Below are positions 28,155 through 35,436 of a stretch of DNA of 64,000 bases, piece after piece. A program made the translations under genes and the position numbers. Location: the NCBI GenBank assembly GCA_039930045.1, contig JBDSQB010000002.1:124001-188000 (forward strand). Reading direction: 5' to 3'. The notes under the pieces were generated by a model, which was given only the letters and a program-made list of their open reading frames with translations, was not told the origin of the DNA and did not search any database. The stretch is from Chthoniobacterales bacterium (GTDB lineage Bacteria > Verrucomicrobiota > Verrucomicrobiia > Chthoniobacterales > DASVRZ01). Numbering within the stretch: the stretch's first letter is position 1; each line of letters begins with the position of its first letter.

Positions 28155-29027
28155 ATGCACCCCATTTCCCTCAACTGCCAAGCGTCACTAGAACGGTCAT
28201 GGCTTGAGATGCTTCGAGAGCATCCTCTGAATTTTGTGTGTAGCTGGCGCGCGAAGACTTCGAGCTATTTCCCGATGCATTCCCATCCAGTGATCGAGAT
28301 GGTCTATCACCCGCGTGGATCGGGAGTCACTACCCTTGAAGGCGGCAGGAAGATTGCGTTTGAGGCGCATGGCACGGTGATCTATCCCGCGTGTGTTCGG
28401 CACGACCAGCAGATGTTCACGCTTGGAGATGATATCTGCATTCATCTCGAAGATCCCTATTTCAGAACAGAAGGAACAACGTTTCCAGAAGCCATTTACA
28501 TTCCACCTGGCGGGGGCCAGTCTCGGCGGGCCGACCCCTATGTGCGGACCGAGTTCCTCCACTTGGCTTGGGTTCGGGCGGATGCGAGCCGGCAATTGGA
28601 ACTTAGCTTTCGGGTCTCTGCCTTGGTTGCCCGTCTGTTGCAGCTGAAGCAGCCATTGGCCCAGAAGATACCTCCAACGTTACCGGAAGTTTACTTAACT
28701 CGCGCAAGGCAACACATTGCCGAAAATTACGGGGATATCCGTTCCGTTGCGGAAGTCGCGAAGCATGTCGGAATCAGCGTGGATTATCTCCGCCATCTGT
28801 TCGCAGAACATGGTGCCACAAGCATCAACCGGCTCTTGAATCAAACGAGACTCGAACGAGCCAAGGAGCTCCTGATTCATTCCCAACTGCCGATAAAGGA
28901 AATCGCAAGATTGTCCGGCTTCGAGACGGAACGCTATTTATGCACCCGCTTCAGAAAGCTCACTGGCACCAGTCCTGGGGCGTTTCGTCTCCAAGCCACA
29001 AAGACGTTTAGCTATACTCACCAATGA
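28155..29027 (+). CDS. AraC-family transcriptional regulator
   Basis: 290 residues. An N-terminal cupin-like ligand domain (about 25-150, with HSHPVIEMVYHPRG-type start MHSHPVIEMVYHPRG) is followed by a C-terminal pair of helix-turn-helix motifs: VAEVAKHVGISVDYLRHLF and IKEIARLSGFETERYLCT, then FRKLTGTSPGAFR. This matches sugar-sensing AraC activators. It is divergent from the MDR/Gfo-Idh operon 106 bases away and likely regulates it; the effector is unknown. An AGGGG stretch abuts the ATG, too close for a normal ribosome site. Confidence 0.93.
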   Translation: MHPISLNCQASLERSWLEMLREHPLNFVCSWRAKTSSYFPMHSHPVIEMVYHPRGSGVTTLEGGRKIAFEAHGTVIYPACVRHDQQMFTLGDDICIHLEDPYFRTEGTTFPEAIYIPPGGGQSRRADPYVRTEFLHLAWVRADASRQLELSFRVSALVARLLQLKQPLAQKIPPTLPEVYLTRARQHIAENYGDIRSVAEVAKHVGISVDYLRHLFAEHGATSINRLLNQTRLERAKELLIHSQLPIKEIARLSGFETERYLCTRFRKLTGTSPGAFRLQATKTFSYTHQ

Positions 29028-29040
29028 CGCAATAATTTCA

Positions 29041-29316
29041 CTAATCTGTAGAATGGTAACGCATGGGAGGTGCCTCTAGAAAGCCTGCGCCGTTATAGAG
29101 ATTGGTGTTCGGATTGCTAACCCAGCCATAGCGGACCGCGATCGGAACGAGAACATTGGCAGACCAGACGATCACGTCGGCCCCATCAATGACGGCATCG
29201 GCCCAGACCCATTTACGATCTGGACCGCAGATGGAAAAGCCTTCCAACTGACTTTGCGGGCTGTTAGGAACCAATAGGGCGAATCTCCCTTCGGCATTGT
29301 TAACAATATAAGTGGG
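29041..29316 (-). pseudogene. Remnant: C-terminal end of a sialate O-acetylesterase
   Basis: The minus-strand frame ends with about 85 residues that match the C-terminus of sialate O-acetylesterases: GFSICGPDRKWVWADAVI, VIVWSANVLVPIAVRYGW, then SNPNTNLYNGAGF (family form: VRYxWxxNPxxNLYNxAGLPxxPFRTD) and a stop. The N-terminal SGNH hydrolase part with the catalytic serine is absent. Upstream of about 29316 the sequence abruptly becomes the plus-strand epimerase copy, so the gene was cut there. The intact enzyme removes acetyl groups from sialic-acid-like sugars; this piece cannot function. The open frame runs to 29448 only as antisense of the epimerase copy. Confidence 0.75.
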
Positions 29317-29947
29317 TACCATTTCCAGCGTCGACGACATCCTTTCGCTCTGGCCCGACCTCTGGGAGCGCGTGCAACCTTCCCGCGCCGCCGCGTGCGC
29401 CGTCGATCTCGCCCTCTGGGATTGGCTCGCGAATTCCCGGTCCATCACCTTCGCCGAACACCTCTGGAACGAACCCGCGCGCCGGTCACCAGTTGCGTCA
29501 CCCTGGGACTCTCAGAACTCGACGCCAAACTGGCCGAACTCGCCGGATTTCCCCTCATTAAAATCAAACTCGCCCGCGAAAATCCGCTCGCGCTCGTCAC
29601 CCTACCTCGTGGTCGATACCAACGCCGCTTGGGACGCCCCGTTTCTCGCCCAGATCGCCCCGCAACTCGCCGCACTCGACGTAGGATTCATCGAGCAACC
29701 ACTCCCGCCCGCGGCTGATTTTGCCCCCACTCCGCTGCCCATTTCCGCCGACGAAAGTTGCGTCAACCCCGAGGACATCGACCGGCTCCCCGAGGTGTTT
29801 TCCGGGTTCAACATCAAACTTGTCGCCCGCAACCTCCGCACCATGACCGGCTGCATGTTGGAAAGCAGCATCCTCATTTCCGCCGACTTCGCCATCGCTC
29901 AACGCACCGACTACCCCGACCTGGACAGCGATTGGGTTTCCCCATGA
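29317..29947 (+). pseudogene. Decayed partial duplicate of the dipeptide epimerase gene
   Basis: From ACCATTTCC at 29317 the sequence follows the intact epimerase gene (from its base 30157) for about 630 bases, with many substitutions, a one-base loss after the Arg-Pro of LWNEPAR, and several deletions. One deletion removes the KIRERTSS region and another removes the second active-site lysine segment (VKCGGITPALEM). The first 70 or so codons are missing, and the copy ends DSDWVSP with a TGA that overlaps the ATG of the intact gene. Recognisable blocks remain: VDLALWDWLA, NAAWDAPFLAQIAPQLAAL, FIEQPLPP and RTMTGCMLES. It is a tandem duplication that has lost function. Confidence 0.88.
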
Positions 29948-30918
29948 TTTCCTCCGTAGAGATCCTCCATCTCCAGCCCCGGCACATTTTTCGCATCAGC
30001 CGTGGAGCCAAAGCCGAAGTCCGAAACGTCATTTTCAAACTTTCCCATGCAAGTTGCATCGGACTCGGCGAGGCGTCGCCCAACGCCTTCTACCACGAAA
30101 CCGCCGACGACGTGGCGACCCGACTTGCATCGTTATCGAGCTGGCTCGCAGGCATCACCATTTCCAATGCCGACGACATCATTTCGCTCTGGCCCGCCAT
30201 CTGGCAGCGCGTGCAACCCTCCCGCGCCGCCGCCTGCGCCGTCGATCTCGCCCTCTGGGATTGGCTCGCGCAAACGAAGTCCGTCACGCTTCCCGAACTT
30301 CTCTGGAACGAACCCGCGCGCCCAGTGGTGAGTTGCGTCACCCTCGGACTCTCCGACCCCGCCGAACTCGCCGCCAAACTGGCCGAACTCGCCGGATTTC
30401 CGCTGCTGAAGATCAAGCTCAATCGCGAGAATCCATTGGAACTCGTCTCAAAAATCCGTGAGCGGACTTCCAGCCGATTGGTCGTCGATGCCAACGCCGC
30501 CTGGGACGCCCCGTTTCTCGCCCAGATCGCCCCGCAACTCGCCGCACTCGGCGTCGAATTTATCGAGCAACCGCTCCCGCCCGGCGCTGACTTCGCCACG
30601 ACTCCCCTGCCCATTTTCGCCGACGAAAGCTGCGTCATCCCCGAGGACATCGACCGGCTGCCCGAGGCATTTTCCGGGTTCAACATCAAACTCGTGAAAT
30701 GCGGCGGCATCACCCCCGCGCTGGAAATGTTGCGCCGAGGACAACAGCGCGGACTCCGCACCATGACCGGCTGCATGTTGGAAACTAGCGTCCTCATTTC
30801 CGCCGGCTTCGCCATCGCCCAACGCACCGAATACGCCGACCTCGACGGCGCCTGGCTCCTCCAATCCGAGCCCTTCGGCCGCGTGAAATTCAGCCACGGA
30901 ATCCTCACCCTTTCCTAA
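29944..30918 (+). CDS. Dipeptide epimerase (L-Ala-D/L-Glu epimerase type, enolase superfamily)
   Basis: 324 residues starting MISSVEILHLQ; the frame is open upstream only because it runs through the duplicate. The barrel has the expected catalytic pieces in order: LLKIKLNREN with the KxK lysine, VVDANAAWD, FIEQPLPPG, ADESCV with the three metal ligands, and KLVKCGGITPAL with the second lysine. RTMTGCMLETSVLIS is typical of the Ala-Glu epimerase branch. It should interconvert L-Ala-D-Glu and L-Ala-L-Glu during murein peptide recycling; other dipeptides are possible. A damaged copy lies directly upstream. Confidence 0.9.
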   Translation: MISSVEILHLQPRHIFRISRGAKAEVRNVIFKLSHASCIGLGEASPNAFYHETADDVATRLASLSSWLAGITISNADDIISLWPAIWQRVQPSRAAACAVDLALWDWLAQTKSVTLPELLWNEPARPVVSCVTLGLSDPAELAAKLAELAGFPLLKIKLNRENPLELVSKIRERTSSRLVVDANAAWDAPFLAQIAPQLAALGVEFIEQPLPPGADFATTPLPIFADESCVIPEDIDRLPEAFSGFNIKLVKCGGITPALEMLRRGQQRGLRTMTGCMLETSVLISAGFAIAQRTEYADLDGAWLLQSEPFGRVKFSHGILTLS

Positions 30919-30948
30919 ATCCGGATTTCCTGATTTCCTGATTCCTCC

Positions 30949-31818
30949 ATGAATCTCCTCACCTGCGATCTTCCCGGCATCACGAAACTGCGCAGCGGCA
31001 AAGTCCGCGAAGTCTTTGATCTCGGCGAGCAATTGCTTATCGTGGCGACGGACCGCATTTCGGCCTTTGACTGTGTGTTTCCCGACGCGATTCCGGGTAA
31101 GGGTGAGGTGCTCACGCAGCTCAGCCGCTGGTGGTTCGAGCAGTTTCCTAACATTGCGAATCACTACATCTCCGCCGACGGGGATGAGTTTCCAGCGGAG
31201 TTGCATCCTTATCGCGAGATGCTGGCCGGGCGCTCGATGTTAGTTAAAAAAACCAGTCCACTTCCAGTCGAATGCGTTGTGCGCGGCTACCTCGCCGGTT
31301 CGGGCTGGAAGGAATACCAAATCTGCCGCACGGTCGGCGGCCACGCGGCTCCCATCGGAATGCAGAATGCGGACATTTTGCCCGCGCCACTTTTCACGCC
31401 ATCGACCAAGGCCGATGAAGGTCACGATGAGAATATTAGTTGGGATCGTTGTGTGGAAATTCTCGGTGCTAACATTGCGCAAAAGGTGCGGGATGCCAGC
31501 ATCGCGCTCTACACGAGAGGCCGCGACATCGCCGCTGCGAAGGGGATTATCATTGCAGACACGAAGTTTGAATTTGGGATGCTGGGAGACGAGGTGATCT
31601 TAATTGACGAATGCCTCACGCCCGATTCCTCGCGCTTCTGGCCGGCAGATTCGTATCAGCCGGGCTCGAATCCGCCGAGCTACGACAAACAATTCGTCCG
31701 CGACTATCTGGAGACTCTCGACTGGGACAAAACTCCGCCCGCGCCATCGCTGCCTGCGGAGGTGATCGCGAAGACAGCGGAAAAATATCGCGAGGCCTTT
31801 GAGAGGCTGACGCGATGA
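30949..31818 (+). CDS. purC: Phosphoribosylaminoimidazole-succinocarboxamide synthase
   Basis: 289 residues of the SAICAR synthase family (purine pathway; joins aspartate to CAIR with ATP). Conserved blocks: KLRSGKVREVFDLG, ATDRISAFD, PGKGEVLTQLSRWWF, ECVVRGYLAGSGWKEY, GIIIADTKFEFG and DECLTPDSSRFWPAD. Length fits the longer bacterial/yeast type. The leader is pyrimidine-rich with direct TGATTTCC repeats and no Shine-Dalgarno. Codons include four CTAAC/GTTAG pentamers. Confidence 0.97.
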   Translation: MNLLTCDLPGITKLRSGKVREVFDLGEQLLIVATDRISAFDCVFPDAIPGKGEVLTQLSRWWFEQFPNIANHYISADGDEFPAELHPYREMLAGRSMLVKKTSPLPVECVVRGYLAGSGWKEYQICRTVGGHAAPIGMQNADILPAPLFTPSTKADEGHDENISWDRCVEILGANIAQKVRDASIALYTRGRDIAAAKGIIIADTKFEFGMLGDEVILIDECLTPDSSRFWPADSYQPGSNPPSYDKQFVRDYLETLDWDKTPPAPSLPAEVIAKTAEKYREAFERLTR

Positions 31819-31824
31819 GTCTTC

Positions 31825-31930
31825 GGGAGCGCACGCGTCCCGCGTGTTCTTTGAGGTGTCTCGCCTCAAAGCTCGTCCAATGCCACCGGGCGGGACGCCC
31901 GCTGGATGCACGCGAGACGCGTGCGCTCCC
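31825..31930. repeat. MITE/REP-like palindromic element with 15-bp terminal inverted repeats
   Basis: GGGAGCGCACGCGTC at the left end is repeated exactly as its inverse complement GACGCGTGCGCTCCC at the right end. Inside are further hairpins: CACGCG-TCC-CGCGTG, TTTGAGG-N7-CCTCAAA, GGGCG-GGA-CGCCC, and CACGCG-AGA-CGCGTG. The element fills almost all of the gap between purC and the recombinase gene, ending six bases before the ATG. A shorter relative lies at 25635. No coding capacity. Confidence 0.85.
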
Positions 31931-31936
31931 CTAGCC

Positions 31937-32827
31937 ATGCAAGAGGACATCGACGACTTCCTGCTCTTTCTCGCGGTCGAGCGTGGGCTCTCGACTAACT
32001 ATCAACTAACCATTCGCATCTCACTCGAGCGGTTTGTTAGCTGGCTCCAGAAGAACACCAAGGTGACGGCGTTTTCGGAAGTGAACCTCGACCACATCAC
32101 CGAATATCTGGCGCATCGCAAACGGAGCGGATTGGCGGCGGGTTCGATCAAACTCATCATCGTGGCGTTGCGGATTTTCTTTCGGTTTTTGGTGAAGGAG
32201 AAACGCGTGAAAGCCGACATCGCAGGCGTGCTGCCGCTGCCTCGACTCACGCGGTTTCTCCCGGAGACGTTGAATGAAATGCAAGTCGAGAAGTTGCTCG
32301 ACGCGCTGCCGACTAACCATCCTTCGGCGTTGCGTGAGCGCGCGATGATCGAGCTGCTTTACGCCAGTGGATTGCGCGTGTCCGAGCTGGTGAATGCGCG
32401 TCTGGAGAACATCAATCTGGAGGAAGGCTGGATCCGCGTGATCGGTAAGGGCGACAAGATGCGGCTCGTGCCCGTCGGCAAACGCGCGCTGGAGGCGATC
32501 CAGAATTATCTAACCGTGGAGCGTCCGCGCGTGGTCGGGAAAAAGACGGGCAGCGAGATTTTTCTGAACCGTCGCGGTGGCAAACTAACCACGGTGCGCA
32601 TCTGGCAGATCGTGAAGCAATCGGCGAAGTTTGCCGGCATCGACACGAATGTTTATCCGCACTTGTTGCGGCACTCCTTCGCGACGCATTTGTTAGGAAA
32701 TGGAGCCGACTTGCGCATCATTCAAGAGATGTTAGGTCACGCCGATATAGCCACGACTCAGATCTACACGCATGTGGATCGCGACCACTTGAAATCGATC
32801 CATCGCAAGTTTCACCCGCGAGGTTAG
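31937..32827 (+). CDS. xerD: Tyrosine recombinase XerC/XerD
   Basis: 296 residues from MQEDIDDFLLFL; the frame is open to 31844 but that part reads through the palindromic element. An N-terminal SAM-like core-binding domain (to about 110) precedes the catalytic domain with all expected residues: Arg in LLYASGLRVSELV, Lys in VIGKGDKMRLVPV, HLLRHSFATHL, and the Tyr in ATTQIYTHVD. Size fits the Xer pair that resolves chromosome dimers at dif; I favour XerD over XerC only weakly. Its TAG stop overlaps the TAA of the convergent gene (TTAG). It is dense in CTAAC/GTTAG pentamers. Confidence 0.92.
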   Translation: MQEDIDDFLLFLAVERGLSTNYQLTIRISLERFVSWLQKNTKVTAFSEVNLDHITEYLAHRKRSGLAAGSIKLIIVALRIFFRFLVKEKRVKADIAGVLPLPRLTRFLPETLNEMQVEKLLDALPTNHPSALRERAMIELLYASGLRVSELVNARLENINLEEGWIRVIGKGDKMRLVPVGKRALEAIQNYLTVERPRVVGKKTGSEIFLNRRGGKLTTVRIWQIVKQSAKFAGIDTNVYPHLLRHSFATHLLGNGADLRIIQEMLGHADIATTQIYTHVDRDHLKSIHRKFHPRG

Positions 32828-33807
32828 TCGATGTCCCATTGCCAGGTGTGAAGACAGATGCCTCTCGCGCCGCAGTATTCTTTGTTTCGGTAGAGCGCGT
32901 TGTTTAACAAGCCGGTGGCGGGGTTGATGGAAGTCCCCAGATCGAGCCAGTCGCGTTGCCAGCCGGGCATCTGGCAGGCCTCGAGATCGAGCCGGAGAAA
33001 CAGGTAATCGTTACTGCTGGATTCGGTGCGGAAGACGTACTGGCAGCGCAGGACGTTGTCAAAGAGATAGAAGAGCTGCCCGCCAGCCAGGCGGCCATCG
33101 CGCCGGGCCACGAGGAGCCGGATGGATTCGGGAAACGCCTCTTGCAATCGGGTGATTTCCTCCAGGCTGTGCACGGGGCGGCTGCCGTGGCGTCGCTCCA
33201 GAAAACGCTCCAACTCGGGCCAGACGAGGGCGAGATTTTTCTCCTCGGTGAAGACGTAAGGATGCCGATTGCTGGCGCTGCGCACGGCGCTCCGGCGGTG
33301 ACGCGAGAAAAAGTCCGCCATGTTTTTCCCGCGCAAATGGATCATCGCGGTGAGCTTGCCCGGGAGGCGGCGCGCGCCGAGTTTTTCCAAGACATAGAGG
33401 GTTTCATCGTGAGGCTGGGAGGCGTAGGGATACGGCGGGGCGGCGTAGATCAGGCGGGTCCAGCCGTGGGATCGCATCCGCTCAGCGAGGAGAGAAAAGA
33501 TGGTTTCGATGTCTTCCAGAGAGCAGGAATAGGCGACGATCAACCCGGCAAAGGGCAGGCCGCCGTGGCTGCGAAGTTCGTTTCCCTCGCAGTGCGCGGG
33601 CAGGACGGCGATGACGTTTCCCTTGCGGTTGCGGAAGAGGAACGAGGCATCGTGAAAACGCTCGCTGTGATAGTCGAGGTAAGCGCGGCGAAACCAAAAA
33701 GCGCCGTTGCGCGCCGCATCGATGCAGCGATCCCATTCATCTTGCAGCGCGGGCTGGTAGGGGGTGATCCCGCTCAAACTCCGCTCTTTTTGAGCCAACA
33801 AATTCAT
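32824..33807 (-). CDS. FemAB/BioF2-like GNAT-fold acyltransferase
   Basis: 327 residues with the double-GNAT look of the FemAB/CelD-like family: an N-terminal half with WFRRAYLDYHSERFHDASF and NVIAVLPAHCEGNELRSH, and a C-terminal half with FFSRHRRSAVRSASN (acceptor/positively charged loop), RDGRLAGGQLFYLFDN and a strand pattern that ends near LDLGTSINP. FemAB proteins join an amino acid from aminoacyl-tRNA to a cell-wall precursor, while related enzymes act in capsule and cellulose synthesis. It is the last gene of a minus-strand run with a hexapeptide acyltransferase, a BKACE enzyme and a GT-like protein, and its ATG overlaps the upstream stop. Substrate unknown. Confidence 0.75.
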   Translation of the reverse strand: MNLLAQKERSLSGITPYQPALQDEWDRCIDAARNGAFWFRRAYLDYHSERFHDASFLFRNRKGNVIAVLPAHCEGNELRSHGGLPFAGLIVAYSCSLEDIETIFSLLAERMRSHGWTRLIYAAPPYPYASQPHDETLYVLEKLGARRLPGKLTAMIHLRGKNMADFFSRHRRSAVRSASNRHPYVFTEEKNLALVWPELERFLERRHGSRPVHSLEEITRLQEAFPESIRLLVARRDGRLAGGQLFYLFDNVLRCQYVFRTESSSNDYLFLRLDLEACQMPGWQRDWLDLGTSINPATGLLNNALYRNKEYCGARGICLHTWQWDID

Positions 33808-34505
33808 CAGCAGGATTCTGGGAGAAACGCCTTTTTATCGACCGCAGGCACACCGGCGACGAGACGATGATCGGCGACATCTTTCAGCACCACGGCCCCG
33901 GCGGCCACATAGCTGCCGGTGCCGATGCGGAGGTCTTCCACGACGGTGGCTCCGATGCCGATGATCGCGCCGCGTTGCAGATGGACGCCGGAAGCGAGCG
34001 AAGCCGAGGGGCCGATGATGACGTAATCGCCGATCTCGCCATCGTGCCCGAGGGTGACTCCGCGATTGAGATAGGTAAACCGGCCGACCCGCGTGTGGGG
34101 CGCAACGATGGTGCCTGCGCCGACAAAGACGCCCTCCTCGAGGATGGCCATCGGCGAGACGCAGGCCGTTTGATGAATCAATGGGGGGAAGTGGAGGTCG
34201 AAGCGTTGCTGGAGTTCCCGCACCAGCGACTCGAGCTTCGGACCGCGAAACCCAGCGACGGCGGTTTCATGGGAGTTAGGTTGAAATGTGGAGAGCCATT
34301 CTACTTGCACCCGGTGGTCGAGGCCCTGGCGCTGCAGCCAGTCTTCGTAACGGGCAATGCGGTCCTCCACTCGCTGGCCGGGCGGGCTCGCGGGTTCCTC
34401 GATGTTTCTCACCAGTCGCGTGAGAATGCCGCCGACGGAGTGAATCGCATCCACGTAATCGCCAAAGAGCGGATGGGTGCCAAAGAGGACAAAGGGCGCG
34501 GGCAT
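33807..34505 (-). CDS. Hexapeptide-repeat acyltransferase, NeuD/PglD-like
   Basis: 232 residues. The N-terminus FVLFGTHPLFGDYVDAIHSVGG is a small nucleotide-like domain as in PglD/NeuD sugar N-acyltransferases, followed by a left-handed beta-helix with repeated turns (MAILEEGVFVGAGTIVAPHT, LNRGVTLGHDGEIGDYVI, ASGVHLQRGAIIGIGATV, IGTGSYVAAGAVVLKDV) and the end LVAGVPAVDKK. The catalytic His is probably in GHDGEI. It should transfer an acyl group to an amino sugar or similar acceptor. It lies five bases after the BKACE gene and overlaps the GNAT gene, so the cassette is compact. Confidence 0.83.
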   Translation of the reverse strand: MPAPFVLFGTHPLFGDYVDAIHSVGGILTRLVRNIEEPASPPGQRVEDRIARYEDWLQRQGLDHRVQVEWLSTFQPNSHETAVAGFRGPKLESLVRELQQRFDLHFPPLIHQTACVSPMAILEEGVFVGAGTIVAPHTRVGRFTYLNRGVTLGHDGEIGDYVIIGPSASLASGVHLQRGAIIGIGATVVEDLRIGTGSYVAAGAVVLKDVADHRLVAGVPAVDKKAFLPESC

Positions 34506-34510
34506 GGGAC

Positions 34511-35413
34511 TTAGATGGAAATGGGTTCCCGGCCATAGCTGCCGTGGCCGGGGAGGAGTCGCAGGCGACTGCGGAAATCAGCAGGCGACATGATTTTTCT
34601 CCTGTGGATGCGGGCCAGCGAATGGACGCGCTCGACGAGGCTGAGATTGGTGGCGGGTTGCTGGCGGGCTTGGTCAAAAAATAGATTATCCTCCAATCCC
34701 ACGCGCACGCCACCGCCGAGGGCGATGCCCAGAGCGTTGGCCGGGAGCTGCACGCTGCCGATGCCGCCCAGTGACCAAAGCGCTCCCGGCGGCAGTTGGC
34801 CGAGCAGGAGCCCGAGAACGCCCGGCTCGCATTGCGCGCTGGCGATGTTTCCGAGGATGAGATTGATGTAACACGGGTCGTGGATGTTGCCGTGTTCACG
34901 CAGGTAGCGCAGGACGTTCATCATGCCGGTGTCAAAGATTTCGATTTCGGGAACAATGCCGTGCCGGAGCATTTCTGTGGCGAGACCGGTGAGAGTTTCC
35001 GGGGAGGTGATGCTGGCCTGGCGGGTGAAATTGAGCGAGCTGAGGGTGAGTGAGGCCAGGTCGGGTTTGGCGTTTCCGGTGAGGGTAAGCGGGAGGCGAC
35101 GCGCGGCGAGCTCGGGTGAACGGCGGCCGCTACAGGAGACGCAGACGACGAGTTGGGGATCGATCTCGCGGATGCCGGAGACGAGTTCAGCATAGAAGCC
35201 GGTGTCGAGCGTGGGTTGTTGCGCGGCGTCGCGAACATGGACGTGGACCATGGTGATCCCGAGCTGCTGGACGGCGGCGATGTCGGCGAGGATTTCCTCG
35301 ATGGTGACGGGCACATGCGGGTTGTCGGCCTTCGTGGGCAACATGCCAGTGGGAACGAAATTGAGGATGAGGTCCATCGGCGAGCCGTCAGTTTCAGGGG
35401 ACACGGGGCTCAT
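34511..35413 (-). CDS. BKACE-family enzyme (3-keto-5-aminohexanoate cleavage protein, DUF849)
   Basis: 300 residues from MSPVSPETDGSP; an in-frame ATG 36 bases later (MDLILNFVPTG) starts directly at the conserved strand and may be the true one. The TIM barrel has the zinc-binding HVHVRD, the sulphate/phosphate-type loop VVCVSCSGRR, EIEIFDTGMM, and GGGVRVGLEDNLFF with the catalytic Glu-Asp. Family members cleave beta-keto acids with acetyl-CoA; the founding substrate comes from lysine fermentation, but most members have other substrates. The neighbours are a GT-like protein and two acyltransferases rather than lysine genes, so a role in making an acyl group for glycan decoration is an inference. 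Confidence 0.85.
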   Translation of the reverse strand: MSPVSPETDGSPMDLILNFVPTGMLPTKADNPHVPVTIEEILADIAAVQQLGITMVHVHVRDAAQQPTLDTGFYAELVSGIREIDPQLVVCVSCSGRRSPELAARRLPLTLTGNAKPDLASLTLSSLNFTRQASITSPETLTGLATEMLRHGIVPEIEIFDTGMMNVLRYLREHGNIHDPCYINLILGNIASAQCEPGVLGLLLGQLPPGALWSLGGIGSVQLPANALGIALGGGVRVGLEDNLFFDQARQQPATNLSLVERVHSLARIHRRKIMSPADFRSRLRLLPGHGSYGREPISI

Positions 35414-35436
35414 GCCAAAATATTTGGAGTTTGCAC

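Noticed and set aside
29041-29448. 135-codon minus-strand frame as a new protein
   Set aside because: Its second half is a known esterase C-terminus and its first half is antisense of the epimerase copy, so it is a chance fusion of remnants.
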